Shown here: positions 9,178-17,557 of the stretch, piece after piece
Numbering within the stretch: position 1 is the first letter of the stretch
Layout: each line of letters starts with the position of its first letter
Assembly (NCBI RefSeq): GCF_011759505.1
Contig: NZ_JAAOYO010000001.1
Coordinates: 620,001 to 684,000, forward strand
Reading direction: 5' to 3'
Source: Curtobacterium salicis
GTDB lineage: Bacteria > Actinomycetota > Actinomycetes > Actinomycetales > Microbacteriaceae
DNA: 64,000 bases
Notes under the pieces: generated by a model
Seen by the model: the letters and a program-made list of their open reading frames with translations, nothing else
The model's database searches: none
Told to the model about the DNA's origin: nothing
Made by a program: the position numbers and the translations under genes

Positions 9178-9234
9178 GACGGCCGGGAGGCCCGGTGCCA
9201 GTCCGTCGGACCGGCACCGGGCCTCCCGGCCGTC
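9178..9234. repeat. 22-bp perfect hairpin between the two 72-nt repeats
   Basis: A 22-nt arm (9178-9199, GACGGCCGGGAGGCCCGG and four more bases) is perfectly complementary to 9213-9234, with a 13-nt middle that can itself partly pair. It lies between convergent genes and could act as a second, bidirectional terminator. Confidence 0.7.
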
Positions 9235-9248
9235 ACCTCCACCGCGGC

Positions 9249-9320
9249 GGCGAGCCTCGGCTGGGCGGGCATCCTTCGGCACACGAACGACGCAGCGTGT
9301 CCGCCAGGCCGAGGCTCGGC
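9249..9320. repeat. 72-nt palindrome-ended repeat, copy 2
   Basis: Second copy of the repeat at 9077-9148, in the same orientation and about 94% identical by eye. Most differences are G-to-A changes in the middle. Confidence 0.75.
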
Positions 9321-9389
9321 CACGGGCGGCGGTCCCGCACGCAGCGCGCACGGGCGGCGGGCTCGCGCGCGGCGCCCGCGGCCGCCGCG

Positions 9390-10808
9390 TCAGCGGCTGG
9401 TGGCCAGCGCGTCGATCGTGCCCGCGGCGACGCTCACGGGCGTGCCCGCGACCGGGGTGGGCCGTCCCAGGGAACGGACGGTCCACCCCGCCCCGACCCA
9501 GCGTCCGGTCGGGAGGCAGTTGCGCGCGTCGATCACGACACGCTGGCCGACGACGGCGGCGAGGGCGACCGGGTCGGCCTCGACGACCTCGTCCCACTCG
9601 GTGAGGACGAGGACGAGGTCGGCGCCCTCGATCGCCTCGGTCATCGACCCGGCGTAGGTCAGGGTCGGGAACGAGCGGCGCGCGGTCTCCATCGCCTCCG
9701 GGTCCCAGAGGGTCACCTGGGCGCCGCGGAGGTGCAGGGCCGCCGCGACGTTGAGCGCCGGGGAGTCCCGGACGTCGTCGGTGAGCGGCTTGAACGCAGC
9801 GCCGACGACGGCGATGCGTCGGTTGAGGACCGATCCCCCGGCGGACTCGATCGCCATGTCGATGACCCGCTGACGCTGGCCCATGTTGATCTCGTCGACC
9901 TGCTGCATGAGCCCGACCACCCGACCGGCGCCGATCTCGTTCGCGCGGTGCATCAGCGCCCGGATGTCCTTCGGCAGGCAGCCGCCACCGAAGCCGAGGC
10001 CGGCGTTGAGGAACTTCCGACCGATGCGGGCGTCGTGTCCGAGTGCGTCGGCGAGCGTGGTCACGTCGGCGCCGGCGATCGCGCACATCTCCGAGATCGC
10101 GTTGATGAACGAGATCTTGGTGGCGAGGAACGCGTTCGCGCTGACCTTGACGAGCTCGGCGGTGGCGAGGTCCGTCGTGATGACCGGGGTGCCCTCGCTG
10201 ATCGGGGCGGCGTAGACCTCGCGGATGACGGCGTCGGCGGCCTCCGAAGCGCCGCCCCAGACGAGGCGGTCCGGGTGCAGGGTGTCCTCGACGGCCTTGC
10301 CCTCGCGGAGGAACTCGGGGTTCCAGATGAGCTCTGCGTCGATGCCGGCGGGCGTGAACTCGCTGACGATGCCGCGGAGCCGTGCCGCGGTACCGACCGG
10401 CACCGTCGACTTGCCGACGATGAGGCCCGGGTGGGTGAGGTTCTCGGCGACGCCGCGGGTGGCGCTCTCGACGTAGGCCAGGTTCGCGGCGTGCGAGCCG
10501 GCCTTCTGCGGAGTGCCGACGCAGACGAAGTGGACGTCCGCTGCGGCCACGGCCGACGCGATGTCGGCGGTGAACCGGAGCTTCCCGCTGGCGACGTGCT
10601 TGGTGATGAGCTCGGGCAGCCCGGGCTCGTAGAACGGGACCTGACCGGCGGACAGCGCGGCGAGCTTCGCCGGGTCGACGTCCACGCCGATGGTCTCGAA
10701 GCCCATCTCCGCCATGGCGGCGGCGTGCGTGGCGCCGAGGTACCCGGTGCCGATCACGCTGATGACGGGTGCGGGGCGGGAGTCGGCGGACTTCTTCGAT
10801 GCGGTCAC
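9390..10808 (-). CDS. ugd: UDP-glucose 6-dehydrogenase
   Basis: 472 residues. It oxidises UDP-glucose to UDP-glucuronate with 2 NAD. The N-terminal Rossmann motif VISVIGTGYLGATHAA, the central helix and the catalytic-cysteine motif FGGGCLPKDIRAL (about residues 255-267) are all present, followed by the C-terminal UDP-binding domain. The GTG start (10806-10808) overlaps the stop of the upstream GH26 gene by four bases (GTGA), with AGGAGG 8 nt before it, so it is translationally coupled as the third gene of the polysaccharide operon. It probably supplies UDP-GlcA to the family 2 synthase. A GDP-mannose dehydrogenase is the main alternative for this superfamily. Confidence 0.88.
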   Translation of the reverse strand: MTASKKSADSRPAPVISVIGTGYLGATHAAAMAEMGFETIGVDVDPAKLAALSAGQVPFYEPGLPELITKHVASGKLRFTADIASAVAAADVHFVCVGTPQKAGSHAANLAYVESATRGVAENLTHPGLIVGKSTVPVGTAARLRGIVSEFTPAGIDAELIWNPEFLREGKAVEDTLHPDRLVWGGASEAADAVIREVYAAPISEGTPVITTDLATAELVKVSANAFLATKISFINAISEMCAIAGADVTTLADALGHDARIGRKFLNAGLGFGGGCLPKDIRALMHRANEIGAGRVVGLMQQVDEINMGQRQRVIDMAIESAGGSVLNRRIAVVGAAFKPLTDDVRDSPALNVAAALHLRGAQVTLWDPEAMETARRSFPTLTYAGSMTEAIEGADLVLVLTEWDEVVEADPVALAAVVGQRVVIDARNCLPTGRWVGAGWTVRSLGRPTPVAGTPVSVAAGTIDALATSR

Positions 10809-12403
10809 TTCTTGACCTCCTGCAGGTCGTAGTCGGTGTCGGTGCGGGCGATCCCGGCGACGAAGGCCGCCATGCTGTCCGCCCGGGAGTTGAGTCGCCA
10901 GTCGTTCGTGGTGCGGGCACCGTCGACGATGGTGGTGGCGGTCTCGCTGAAGTACGCGAAGCCGATGACGTCCGAGTTCGCGGGGTCCGCCAGGGCGTCG
11001 AACAGCGAGGTGATCCACCGCGCCTTCTGCCCGTCGGTGATGGCGGCTCCGGTCTCGGTCGCGCCGACCTCGCTGAGCAGGATCCGCTTGTCCGGGGCGA
11101 CCTGGCGCAGCTGGGCGATGGTCGCGGCGAACGTGGTGGCGAACGTCGGCGACTCGGCGGCCTTGCGGTAGTACCCGCTCATGCCGACCCAGTCGACGTA
11201 GTCGTCGCCCGGGTAGTACGCCTTGAGGTAGTCGAGCGTCTGGTACTTCGCGTTCCCCAGGGCGTCGATGCGGGTCGGTGCCCAGTTCCAGATGACGTAG
11301 TCGTTGGCGCCCTCACGCTGGAACACGTCGTGCACGTGCTGCCACATGGCGACGAACGAACCGGGCGCGTTCTGCTGGGTGGTGCCGTCGGCCCAGTTGT
11401 ACCAGGTGCCGTTCATCTCGTGGTCGAGACGGATGACGACCGGCTGCCCGTTCGACTTCAGCGCCTTCGCGTACTTCGTCAGGTAGTCGTCGAACGCCCC
11501 GCCGGTGATGTCGCCGTTGGTGTACCCGGGGATGTACTTCTGGTCGTTGCCGCTCTGTGCGGGAGCCGTCTCCCAGGTCAGGAGCGGGACCCGCCCGTTC
11601 GTCCAGGAGCGCTGGACGGCGTCGGCGTTGAAGTCCTGGTCGAAGCCCTGGAAGTACCCGACCATGTTCGTCGACTTGCCGACCTGCTGGGACACCTGGT
11701 CGTACTCGGCCCAGTTGAAGGGCGACTGCGCCGTGTAGAGGCCGTACCAGCGGGACTGCTGGGCGAGGACCTCGGCCTTGGTCGGGACGTCGACCGGGAT
11801 CGTCGGATCCGGGTCGTTCGAGGGGCCACCGGTACCGGGGACGACGGTCGGTCCGCCGCCCTGACCCGGCGTGCTGCCGTGTCCGAAGCCGCCGGACCCG
11901 GAGCCGCCGGACGACGACCCGCCCGAGGACGACCCGCCGGACGACGACCCGCCGGAGCCGGCCCCCTTGCCCGCCGAGGCGGACGTGCCGGAGGAGGTCG
12001 AGCCTCCCGAACCGGAGCCGTGACCGGAGGCCGTGACCGAGCGCGCGTGCCCGAGCTGCGACCGCAGGTCGTCGATCTGCGCCTTCAGCTGGGTGACCTG
12101 GTCACTCCGGGAGCCGGACTGCGCCGTGGTGCTCTGCAGCTTCCCCTCGAGCTTCCAGATCTGCTGCTGGGCGGCGGCGAGCTTCGCCTGCATGGCGTCG
12201 ACGTCGGCGGCGGGTTCCTGCTTGGTCGGGACGCCGAGCGCCCGACTCACCGCGGAGGAGACCGGCCCGGAGGGTGAGATCCACACGGACCAGGTGATCA
12301 GGGCGAGGACGGCGACGATCGCCGCCATGCCCAGCGCGGTGCGCTTGGCGTGCTTCGTGGACGGTGCCCACCAGGTGCCGGTGGGGCGGTCGAGTTCAGA
12401 CAA
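10805..12403 (-). CDS. membrane-anchored GH26 family glycoside hydrolase
   Basis: 532 residues. Short cytosolic N-terminus, one transmembrane helix (TALGMAAIVAVLALITWSVWI, about residues 26-46), a coiled coil (about 65-115, with QAKLAAAQQQIWKLEGKL), a Ser/Gly linker with repeated SSGG units, then a GH26-like catalytic domain (about 215-532). RLDHEMNGTWYNW holds the acid/base Glu, and ILLSEVGATETG holds the probable nucleophile Glu. GH26 enzymes are mostly beta-mannanases; the substrate here is unknown. The TTG start has GGAGG 9 nt upstream and overlaps the synthase gene by 8 bp. Its place between a polysaccharide synthase and ugd suggests trimming or release of the nascent polymer outside the membrane. 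Confidence 0.82.
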   Translation of the reverse strand: MSELDRPTGTWWAPSTKHAKRTALGMAAIVAVLALITWSVWISPSGPVSSAVSRALGVPTKQEPAADVDAMQAKLAAAQQQIWKLEGKLQSTTAQSGSRSDQVTQLKAQIDDLRSQLGHARSVTASGHGSGSGGSTSSGTSASAGKGAGSGGSSSGGSSSGGSSSGGSGSGGFGHGSTPGQGGGPTVVPGTGGPSNDPDPTIPVDVPTKAEVLAQQSRWYGLYTAQSPFNWAEYDQVSQQVGKSTNMVGYFQGFDQDFNADAVQRSWTNGRVPLLTWETAPAQSGNDQKYIPGYTNGDITGGAFDDYLTKYAKALKSNGQPVVIRLDHEMNGTWYNWADGTTQQNAPGSFVAMWQHVHDVFQREGANDYVIWNWAPTRIDALGNAKYQTLDYLKAYYPGDDYVDWVGMSGYYRKAAESPTFATTFAATIAQLRQVAPDKRILLSEVGATETGAAITDGQKARWITSLFDALADPANSDVIGFAYFSETATTIVDGARTTNDWRLNSRADSMAAFVAGIARTDTDYDLQEVKK

Positions 12404-13967
12404 TGAGGAACGCCTCCAGAGCGAAGACCGCGATCCCGATGCAGTACGGGATCGATGCGTAGGGGTTGAGTCGGCGACGGGCGGGCTTCGCCAGGCGCTG
12501 CGGTGCGCGGCCGGCTGCGGTCGCGACGTCACGTCGGGTGGCGAGCACGGTCGAGGTGGAGGCCGTGGTCGCGTCCGGTCCGAAGAGCTCGTCGAACGCG
12601 CGGTCCACGTCGGCCTGATCGGCCGGGTGCTCGGACGGGGCCGCCAGTCCGCGGTCGACCGGGCTCATCGGCACGGTGGTGCCGGAGAGCTGCGGCTGCG
12701 CCGGGTCCTCCTCCATCGGTCCGCCGGCGTAGGCACCGGCCCGGGTGCCCCAGCCGCTGGCGTGCGCCAGACGGAAGAACCCGATGAGCCGGATCGGCAT
12801 GAGGAAGAACGTCGACACGATGATGAACATCGGCAGGCGGAAGAAGTCCGAGGGCTTCTCGGCCAGGTGCCGCATCTGGCGGATCGCCATGCTCAGCACG
12901 CTCGAGACGACCATGAGTCCTGCCACGTAGACGAAGCCGGTCGAGAAGCCGTACTGGTGCAGGATGCCCTCGTAGAGGTTCTGTCCCTGCCCCGTCAGCG
13001 CCCGGTAGATCCACCCCGCGATCACGCCGAAGAGCATGAACGGCAGGATGATGTCGGTGAGGAAGAAGACGGCCAGGACCGGGGCGTGCCCGAGCATCCA
13101 GGGCAGCATCCGCAGCGTGTTGTACTGCGAGCCGCGGGCCCAGCGGAGCTGCTGCTTGAACAGCTTCTTCACCTGCAGCGGAGCGTCCGTGTACACGAGC
13201 GACGTGTACTGGTAGACGGTCCGGTAGCCCTCCTTGAGCGTGAGGTTCGTCAGGGTCCGGTCGTCGGACACCTCGAGGAACACCCCCATGAACTCCTCGT
13301 GCATGAACCGGTCCATGACGCGGACCAGGATGTTCCGGCGGAACGCGATCGTGCGGCCGGGCAGGCAGCCGATCTGTCCGAGGACGCTCTGCGCGGGCAT
13401 CGAGTACAGCGCGCGGGAGTTCTCCAGCCAGTCCGCCCAGCGGGTGATCCACGAGCGGGTGGGCTCGAGGATGCGCTGTCGGGTGGTCACGCCGCCGACG
13501 GACTCGTCGGCGAACGGCTTGAGCAGCTCGACGAGCGTGCCGGGCGTCCACACCGTGTCCGAGTCGACGAGCACCGTGATGTCGCCGTTGGACATCTCGG
13601 TGCCGACCTTGACGGCGTTGCGCTTGCCGGGGATCGGCGTGTGGGTCCAGCGGACGAGGGGGGCGAACTCGTCGCAGACGGCTTCGAGTGCCTCGTTGCG
13701 GGCACCGTTGATGACGACGATGATCTCGCCGGGCTGCTGCTCGACCATGCGGCCGATCACGTCACGGAACAGGTCGAGCGGCTCGTCCACGACGGGGACG
13801 ACGACACTCGTCGTCCCCGTGTACGTGCCGGTGAAGGGGCGGTACCGGGCGGAGAGGACGACTTTGGTCAGCCAGAGCAACCAGATCACCAGTGAGTACA
13901 CGGTGAACAGGTAGAACTCAGGGTGGCCGTCGACCATCTGCCGGATCTGGAGGATGAAGGTGAACAT
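12396..13967 (-). CDS. family 2 processive glycosyltransferase (hyaluronan/cellulose synthase-like)
   Basis: 523 residues. An N-terminal membrane helix (FYLFTVYSLVIWLLWLTKVVL) precedes a GT2 catalytic domain with SVVVPVVDEP, the sugar-nucleotide/metal motif DSDTVW (about 143-148), the acceptor/catalytic EVSDDRTLT (about 231-239) and QQLRWARGS, the (Q/R)xxRW motif of processive synthases. At least four C-terminal transmembrane helices follow. The pattern resembles hyaluronan synthase more than a single-sugar transferase. The C-terminal 100 residues are a Pro/Ala-rich cytosolic tail plus one last hydrophobic segment. ATG 13967 gives MFTFILQIRQMVDG; no strong ribosome binding site is seen. It is the first gene of the three-gene operon with GH26 and ugd. 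Confidence 0.85.
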   Translation of the reverse strand: MFTFILQIRQMVDGHPEFYLFTVYSLVIWLLWLTKVVLSARYRPFTGTYTGTTSVVVPVVDEPLDLFRDVIGRMVEQQPGEIIVVINGARNEALEAVCDEFAPLVRWTHTPIPGKRNAVKVGTEMSNGDITVLVDSDTVWTPGTLVELLKPFADESVGGVTTRQRILEPTRSWITRWADWLENSRALYSMPAQSVLGQIGCLPGRTIAFRRNILVRVMDRFMHEEFMGVFLEVSDDRTLTNLTLKEGYRTVYQYTSLVYTDAPLQVKKLFKQQLRWARGSQYNTLRMLPWMLGHAPVLAVFFLTDIILPFMLFGVIAGWIYRALTGQGQNLYEGILHQYGFSTGFVYVAGLMVVSSVLSMAIRQMRHLAEKPSDFFRLPMFIIVSTFFLMPIRLIGFFRLAHASGWGTRAGAYAGGPMEEDPAQPQLSGTTVPMSPVDRGLAAPSEHPADQADVDRAFDELFGPDATTASTSTVLATRRDVATAAGRAPQRLAKPARRRLNPYASIPYCIGIAVFALEAFLIV

Positions 13968-14544
13968 CGATCCCTGCTTCAACGTTCGAGGGGAGATTCC
14001 ACGCCATCGGGAAATCGGGGTCGGTTCGGGTGACCTCATTCAGGCAGACCGCAGACAGCCGGTGCAACGTGCCCCTCACCCGGGGGTGCACCCCGGCGCG
14101 ACCGGGGGACAGAGTGGTCCACTGCACGTCGGACAACCCCGTGTCCCCACTGGTGCTGACAGCAGTTGCGTGGACCGGTCCCACGGTCCCCGCCGGCGGG
14201 AAGCCACCCCTGAACGACCGGGAGGCGCGTGATCCGGACACAGGAAAGCCCTGGTCAGCAGGTGGTCGCGCCGGTCATCACGCCGACGGCTGATCGAGCT
14301 GCCACCGGTGTTCCGAAAGTCTGGTCACGCGCTGACAACGGTTCACATCCGGTACGGACCGGGGTACGGTGCCCGAGCGACCGGGGGACGGATCGATCCG
14401 GGCGAAAATTGTCTTTGACAACTCGTCACCTTGATCCCGTTCACGACATCCCGGGCGTGTCGCAACGTCCGACAGGTGTCGGCCACGGCGGGTGTCGACA
14501 TCCGCGGCCCAGGTGTCGGCGTCGTCGGGCCAGGAGTCGGCGGG
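13968..14544. promoter_or_regulatory. 577-bp intergenic region upstream of the polysaccharide operon
   Basis: No credible gene is seen. The region precedes the synthase gene (minus strand) and follows the glnE stop, so it should contain the operon promoter and perhaps a long leader. It holds a 13-nt palindrome TTGTC-TTT-GACAA (about 14410-14422) inside the only AT-richer patch, a half-copy of the GGGAGGCGCG repeat near 14218, and several short GC hairpins. I could not match any known riboswitch. Confidence 0.5.
14410..14422. promoter_or_regulatory. palindrome TTGTC-TTT-GACAA, candidate operator
   Basis: The perfect 5-bp inverted repeat sits in an AT-rich patch of an otherwise very GC-rich spacer. 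Read on the minus strand it contains TTGTCA, a plausible -35 element, but I could not find a good -10 at 16-18 bp. An operator or promoter role is inference. Confidence 0.3.
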
Positions 14545-17520
14545 TCAGGCGCCGTAGAACTCGCGCTCGAAGACCTGCCGAGCGCGACGGGTCACCGCGA
14601 GGTAGTCCTCCTCGAGCTGCGAGGCCGAGCCCGGCGGGTACTCGAGCAGACGCGCGATGCCCTCGAGCTGCGTCCGCTCGACGGGCAGCACGTCCGTCGT
14701 CCGACCCGACCAGAGCACCAGGGCGCTGCGGGTCCGGGAGGCGAACCGCCACGCGGCCGCCAGGCGCTCGGCGTCCTCCGGGGCGACCCAGCCGGCATCC
14801 GTGGCAGCCTGCAGCGCCTCGAGCGTCGAGGTCGTCCGGAGCGCCGGCTGCGCGCGACCGTGCTGGAGCTGCAGGAGCTGCACGAACCACTCCACGTCGC
14901 TCAACGAGCCGCGTCCGAGCTTCAGGTGGCGGGCGGGATCGGCGCCGCGGGGCAGTCGTTCGGACTCCACCCGCGCCTTGATGCGCCGGACCTCGCGCAC
15001 CTCGCGGTCCTCGATCGCGGCGGGGTACCGGGTGCGGTCGGCCAGGTGTTCGAAGTCGCGGAGCAGCTGCTCGTCGCCCACGGCACCGCGGGCACGGAGG
15101 AGCGCCTGGGCCTCCCACGTCAACGACCAGCGGGCGTAGTAGGCCGCGTAGGAGTCGAACGAGCGCACAACGGGGCCGTTCTTGCCCTCGGGGCGCAGGT
15201 CGATGTCGAGGTCGAAGGGGTACATGGCGTCCTCGGTCAACCGGTTCAGCTCACGCACGACGACCTGTGACGCCCGGGACGCGACCTCGTTCGGCACGGT
15301 CGACGAGCGGTACACGAACAGGACGTCGGCGTCCGACCCGAAGCCGAGCTCACGGCCGCCGTACCGACCCATCGCGATGACGCCGAACTCCAGGCCGTCC
15401 GGCGCGTCCCGACGTGCCAGGTCGAGCGCCCCGCTCAAGGTTGCCTCGGTGACGTCGCTGAGCGCCGGACCCAGACCGTCGACGTCGAGGTGGCCGAGCA
15501 CCGCAGCCATGCCGAGCCGCAGCGTCTCCCGCCGGCGCACGCCGCGGAGGAGCGACGCTGCGGTGTCCACCGCGTCACCGTGTCGCGCCGTCGTCGCGCC
15601 GGTCTCGGCCAGCAGCGCCGGCAGCGGACGGGGCCGCAGGAGCGTGTCCGGCTCGTCGAGCCAGGCGACCGCCTCCGGGAAGCGTTCGAGCAGACCCGAC
15701 AGGAACGCCGACTCGCTCAGCACCGTCGTCAGGCTGTGCGCGGCACCGGAGGAGTCACGGAGCATCCGGAGGAACCAGCTCGACTCCCCCAGGGTGTCGC
15801 TGAGCCGGCGGAAGGCGAGCAACGCCCGGTCGGGAGCCGGACCCTCGGCCATCCACCGCAGGAGGACCGGCAGGAGGTTCCGCTGGATCGCCGCACGCCG
15901 GGTCGTCCCCTGTGTCAGGGCCCGGATGTGGGTGACGGCCCCGTCCGGATCGAGGAACCCGATCGCGGTGAGGCGGTCGCTGACCTGGCTGCTCGTCAGG
16001 ACGATCTCGCCGTCGGTCGACGCCACCGCCGCGAGCATGGGCCGGTAGAAGAGCCGCTCGTGCAGGCCCCGGACCTCGAGCTTCACCGACCGCCACCGGT
16101 CCTGCAACGCCGACGCCGAGGACGCCAGGCGGGTCGACCGCGCGAGGACACGGAGTTCGTCCTCGTCGGAGGGCATCAGGTGCGTGCGCTGCAGCCGACG
16201 GAGCTGGATGTGGTGCTCGAGGACCCGGAGCAGGGCGTAGTCGGGGCCGAACCGGGCCGCTTCCGGGCGACCGACGTACCCGGCCGTCGCCAGGGCGTCC
16301 ATCGCCTCGAGCGTCGACCGGACCCGGACGGACTCGTCGTCGCGCCCGTGGACGAGCTGCAGGAGCTGCACGGTGAACTCGACGTCGCGCAGCCCCCCGG
16401 GTCCGAGCTTCAACTGCCGGTCGACCTGGGCGTCCGGGATGTGGGCGGTGACGCGCTCCCGCATCCGCTGCACCGACTCGACGAACCCCGGACGCTTGGA
16501 CGACTCCCACACGAACGGCGCCACCGCGGCGACGTAACGCTCCCCGAGGTCGATCGACCCGGCGATCGCCCGCGCCTTCAGCAGCGCCTGGAACTCCCAC
16601 CCCTTCGCCCAGCGCTCGTAGTACGCCACGTGCGACTCGAGCGTCCGGACGAGCGCGCCGTCCTTGCCCTCCGGTCGGAGGTTCGCGTCGACCTCCCACA
16701 GGGCGGGTTCGGCGGCGAGGTCCGTGATGACGTGGGTCGCGGCGATCGCCAACCGCGTCGCGATGAGGACCGCACGGTCGGTGCTGATCCGGGGCGCGTC
16801 GTCCCCCTCGGCCGGCTCGGTCGGTTCGGTCACGAAGATGACGTCGACGTCACTGACGTAGTTGAGCTCCCGCGCTCCGGCCTTGCCCATCGCGATCACC
16901 GCGAGCGGGGTCGCGGCGACGTCGGCCGCGGGGAACGGGACCTCCCGACGCGCGACCGTCACGGCGGCGTCGAGCGCGGCACCGGCGAGGTCGGCGAGGC
17001 CCGCCGCGACGTCCGGGAACGCATCCGTCGGGGACGGGTGCAGGACGTCGAACAGGGCGATCTGCGCCAGGTGCCGGCGGTAGCGCACACGGAGGCGTCG
17101 TCGTGCCCTCTCCCCCGAACTGCCGTCGACGGCCTCGTCGAGGGACGCCGTGTACCGCTCCTGGGACCACGGCGGCGTCACCGGGTCGAGCACCAGGGCG
17201 AGCTCGTCCGGACGACGCTGCAGGAACTCGGCGAGCCCCACCGACGCCCCCAGCAGCCGGACCAGGCGCTCGGTCGCCCCGGGCTCCCCGAAGACCGGAC
17301 GCAGTCGGTCCGGTGCTGACTCGATGAGCCGCTCGAGCGCCAGCAGTGCGCCGTCCGGGTCGGCGGTGGCGGCCCAGACGCACTCGGCGTCCGCGATCGG
17401 GACGTGCAGGTCGGACGCGGGACGTGCCTCCAGGGCGGCGATCCGCTCCAGCGTGCCGGACAGGTCGGCGAACCCGAGACGGGCCAACTGCGATCGCGAG
17501 GTCGCCGTCCTGCCGGTCAT
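14545..17520 (-). CDS. glnE: bifunctional glutamine synthetase adenylyltransferase/deadenylyltransferase
   Basis: 991 residues, the normal length. It adds AMP to, and removes it from, the regulatory tyrosine of GlnA according to nitrogen status. It has two nucleotidyltransferase-like halves, each with the two-Asp pattern: AMGKAGARELNYVSDVDVIFV in the N-terminal deadenylylase half and AMGRYGGRELGFGSDADVLFV in the C-terminal adenylylase half. Each is followed by a DxRPEGK(D/N)G segment and a KLGxGxLxDVE(F/W) helix. The ATG at 17520 follows the glnA2 stop by about 38 bp on the same strand, the conserved glnA2-glnE order of actinobacteria. Confidence 0.95.
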   Translation of the reverse strand: MTGRTATSRSQLARLGFADLSGTLERIAALEARPASDLHVPIADAECVWAATADPDGALLALERLIESAPDRLRPVFGEPGATERLVRLLGASVGLAEFLQRRPDELALVLDPVTPPWSQERYTASLDEAVDGSSGERARRRLRVRYRRHLAQIALFDVLHPSPTDAFPDVAAGLADLAGAALDAAVTVARREVPFPAADVAATPLAVIAMGKAGARELNYVSDVDVIFVTEPTEPAEGDDAPRISTDRAVLIATRLAIAATHVITDLAAEPALWEVDANLRPEGKDGALVRTLESHVAYYERWAKGWEFQALLKARAIAGSIDLGERYVAAVAPFVWESSKRPGFVESVQRMRERVTAHIPDAQVDRQLKLGPGGLRDVEFTVQLLQLVHGRDDESVRVRSTLEAMDALATAGYVGRPEAARFGPDYALLRVLEHHIQLRRLQRTHLMPSDEDELRVLARSTRLASSASALQDRWRSVKLEVRGLHERLFYRPMLAAVASTDGEIVLTSSQVSDRLTAIGFLDPDGAVTHIRALTQGTTRRAAIQRNLLPVLLRWMAEGPAPDRALLAFRRLSDTLGESSWFLRMLRDSSGAAHSLTTVLSESAFLSGLLERFPEAVAWLDEPDTLLRPRPLPALLAETGATTARHGDAVDTAASLLRGVRRRETLRLGMAAVLGHLDVDGLGPALSDVTEATLSGALDLARRDAPDGLEFGVIAMGRYGGRELGFGSDADVLFVYRSSTVPNEVASRASQVVVRELNRLTEDAMYPFDLDIDLRPEGKNGPVVRSFDSYAAYYARWSLTWEAQALLRARGAVGDEQLLRDFEHLADRTRYPAAIEDREVREVRRIKARVESERLPRGADPARHLKLGRGSLSDVEWFVQLLQLQHGRAQPALRTTSTLEALQAATDAGWVAPEDAERLAAAWRFASRTRSALVLWSGRTTDVLPVERTQLEGIARLLEYPPGSASQLEEDYLAVTRRARQVFEREFYGA

Positions 17521-17557
17521 CTCGTGTGCGCTCCCGTGGTGTGTCCTGACCGGAGGG

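Larger units (their letters stand above)
9033..9389. other. 357-bp intergenic repeat region between convergent glnA and ugd
   Basis: I see no gene here. It contains two near-identical 72-nt repeats (9077-9148, 9249-9320) with a long perfect hairpin (9178-9234) between them, then GC-rich filler to the ugd stop. Open frames crossing it are low-complexity Arg/Pro/Ala shadows. Confidence 0.7.

Noticed and set aside
9016-9390. Possible CRISPR array in the repeat-rich gap after glnA
   Set aside because: Only two 72-nt repeats are present, with a hairpin rather than regular unique spacers, and no cas genes nearby.
13918-14241. 107-codon minus-strand frame overlapping the polysaccharide synthase start
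   Set aside because: It is in a different frame from the synthase, has no family resemblance, and its codons follow base composition only.
14100-14420. Riboswitch (c-di-GMP or c-di-AMP type) before the polysaccharide operon
   Set aside because: I looked for the conserved cores on the minus strand and did not find them; short hairpins alone are not enough.
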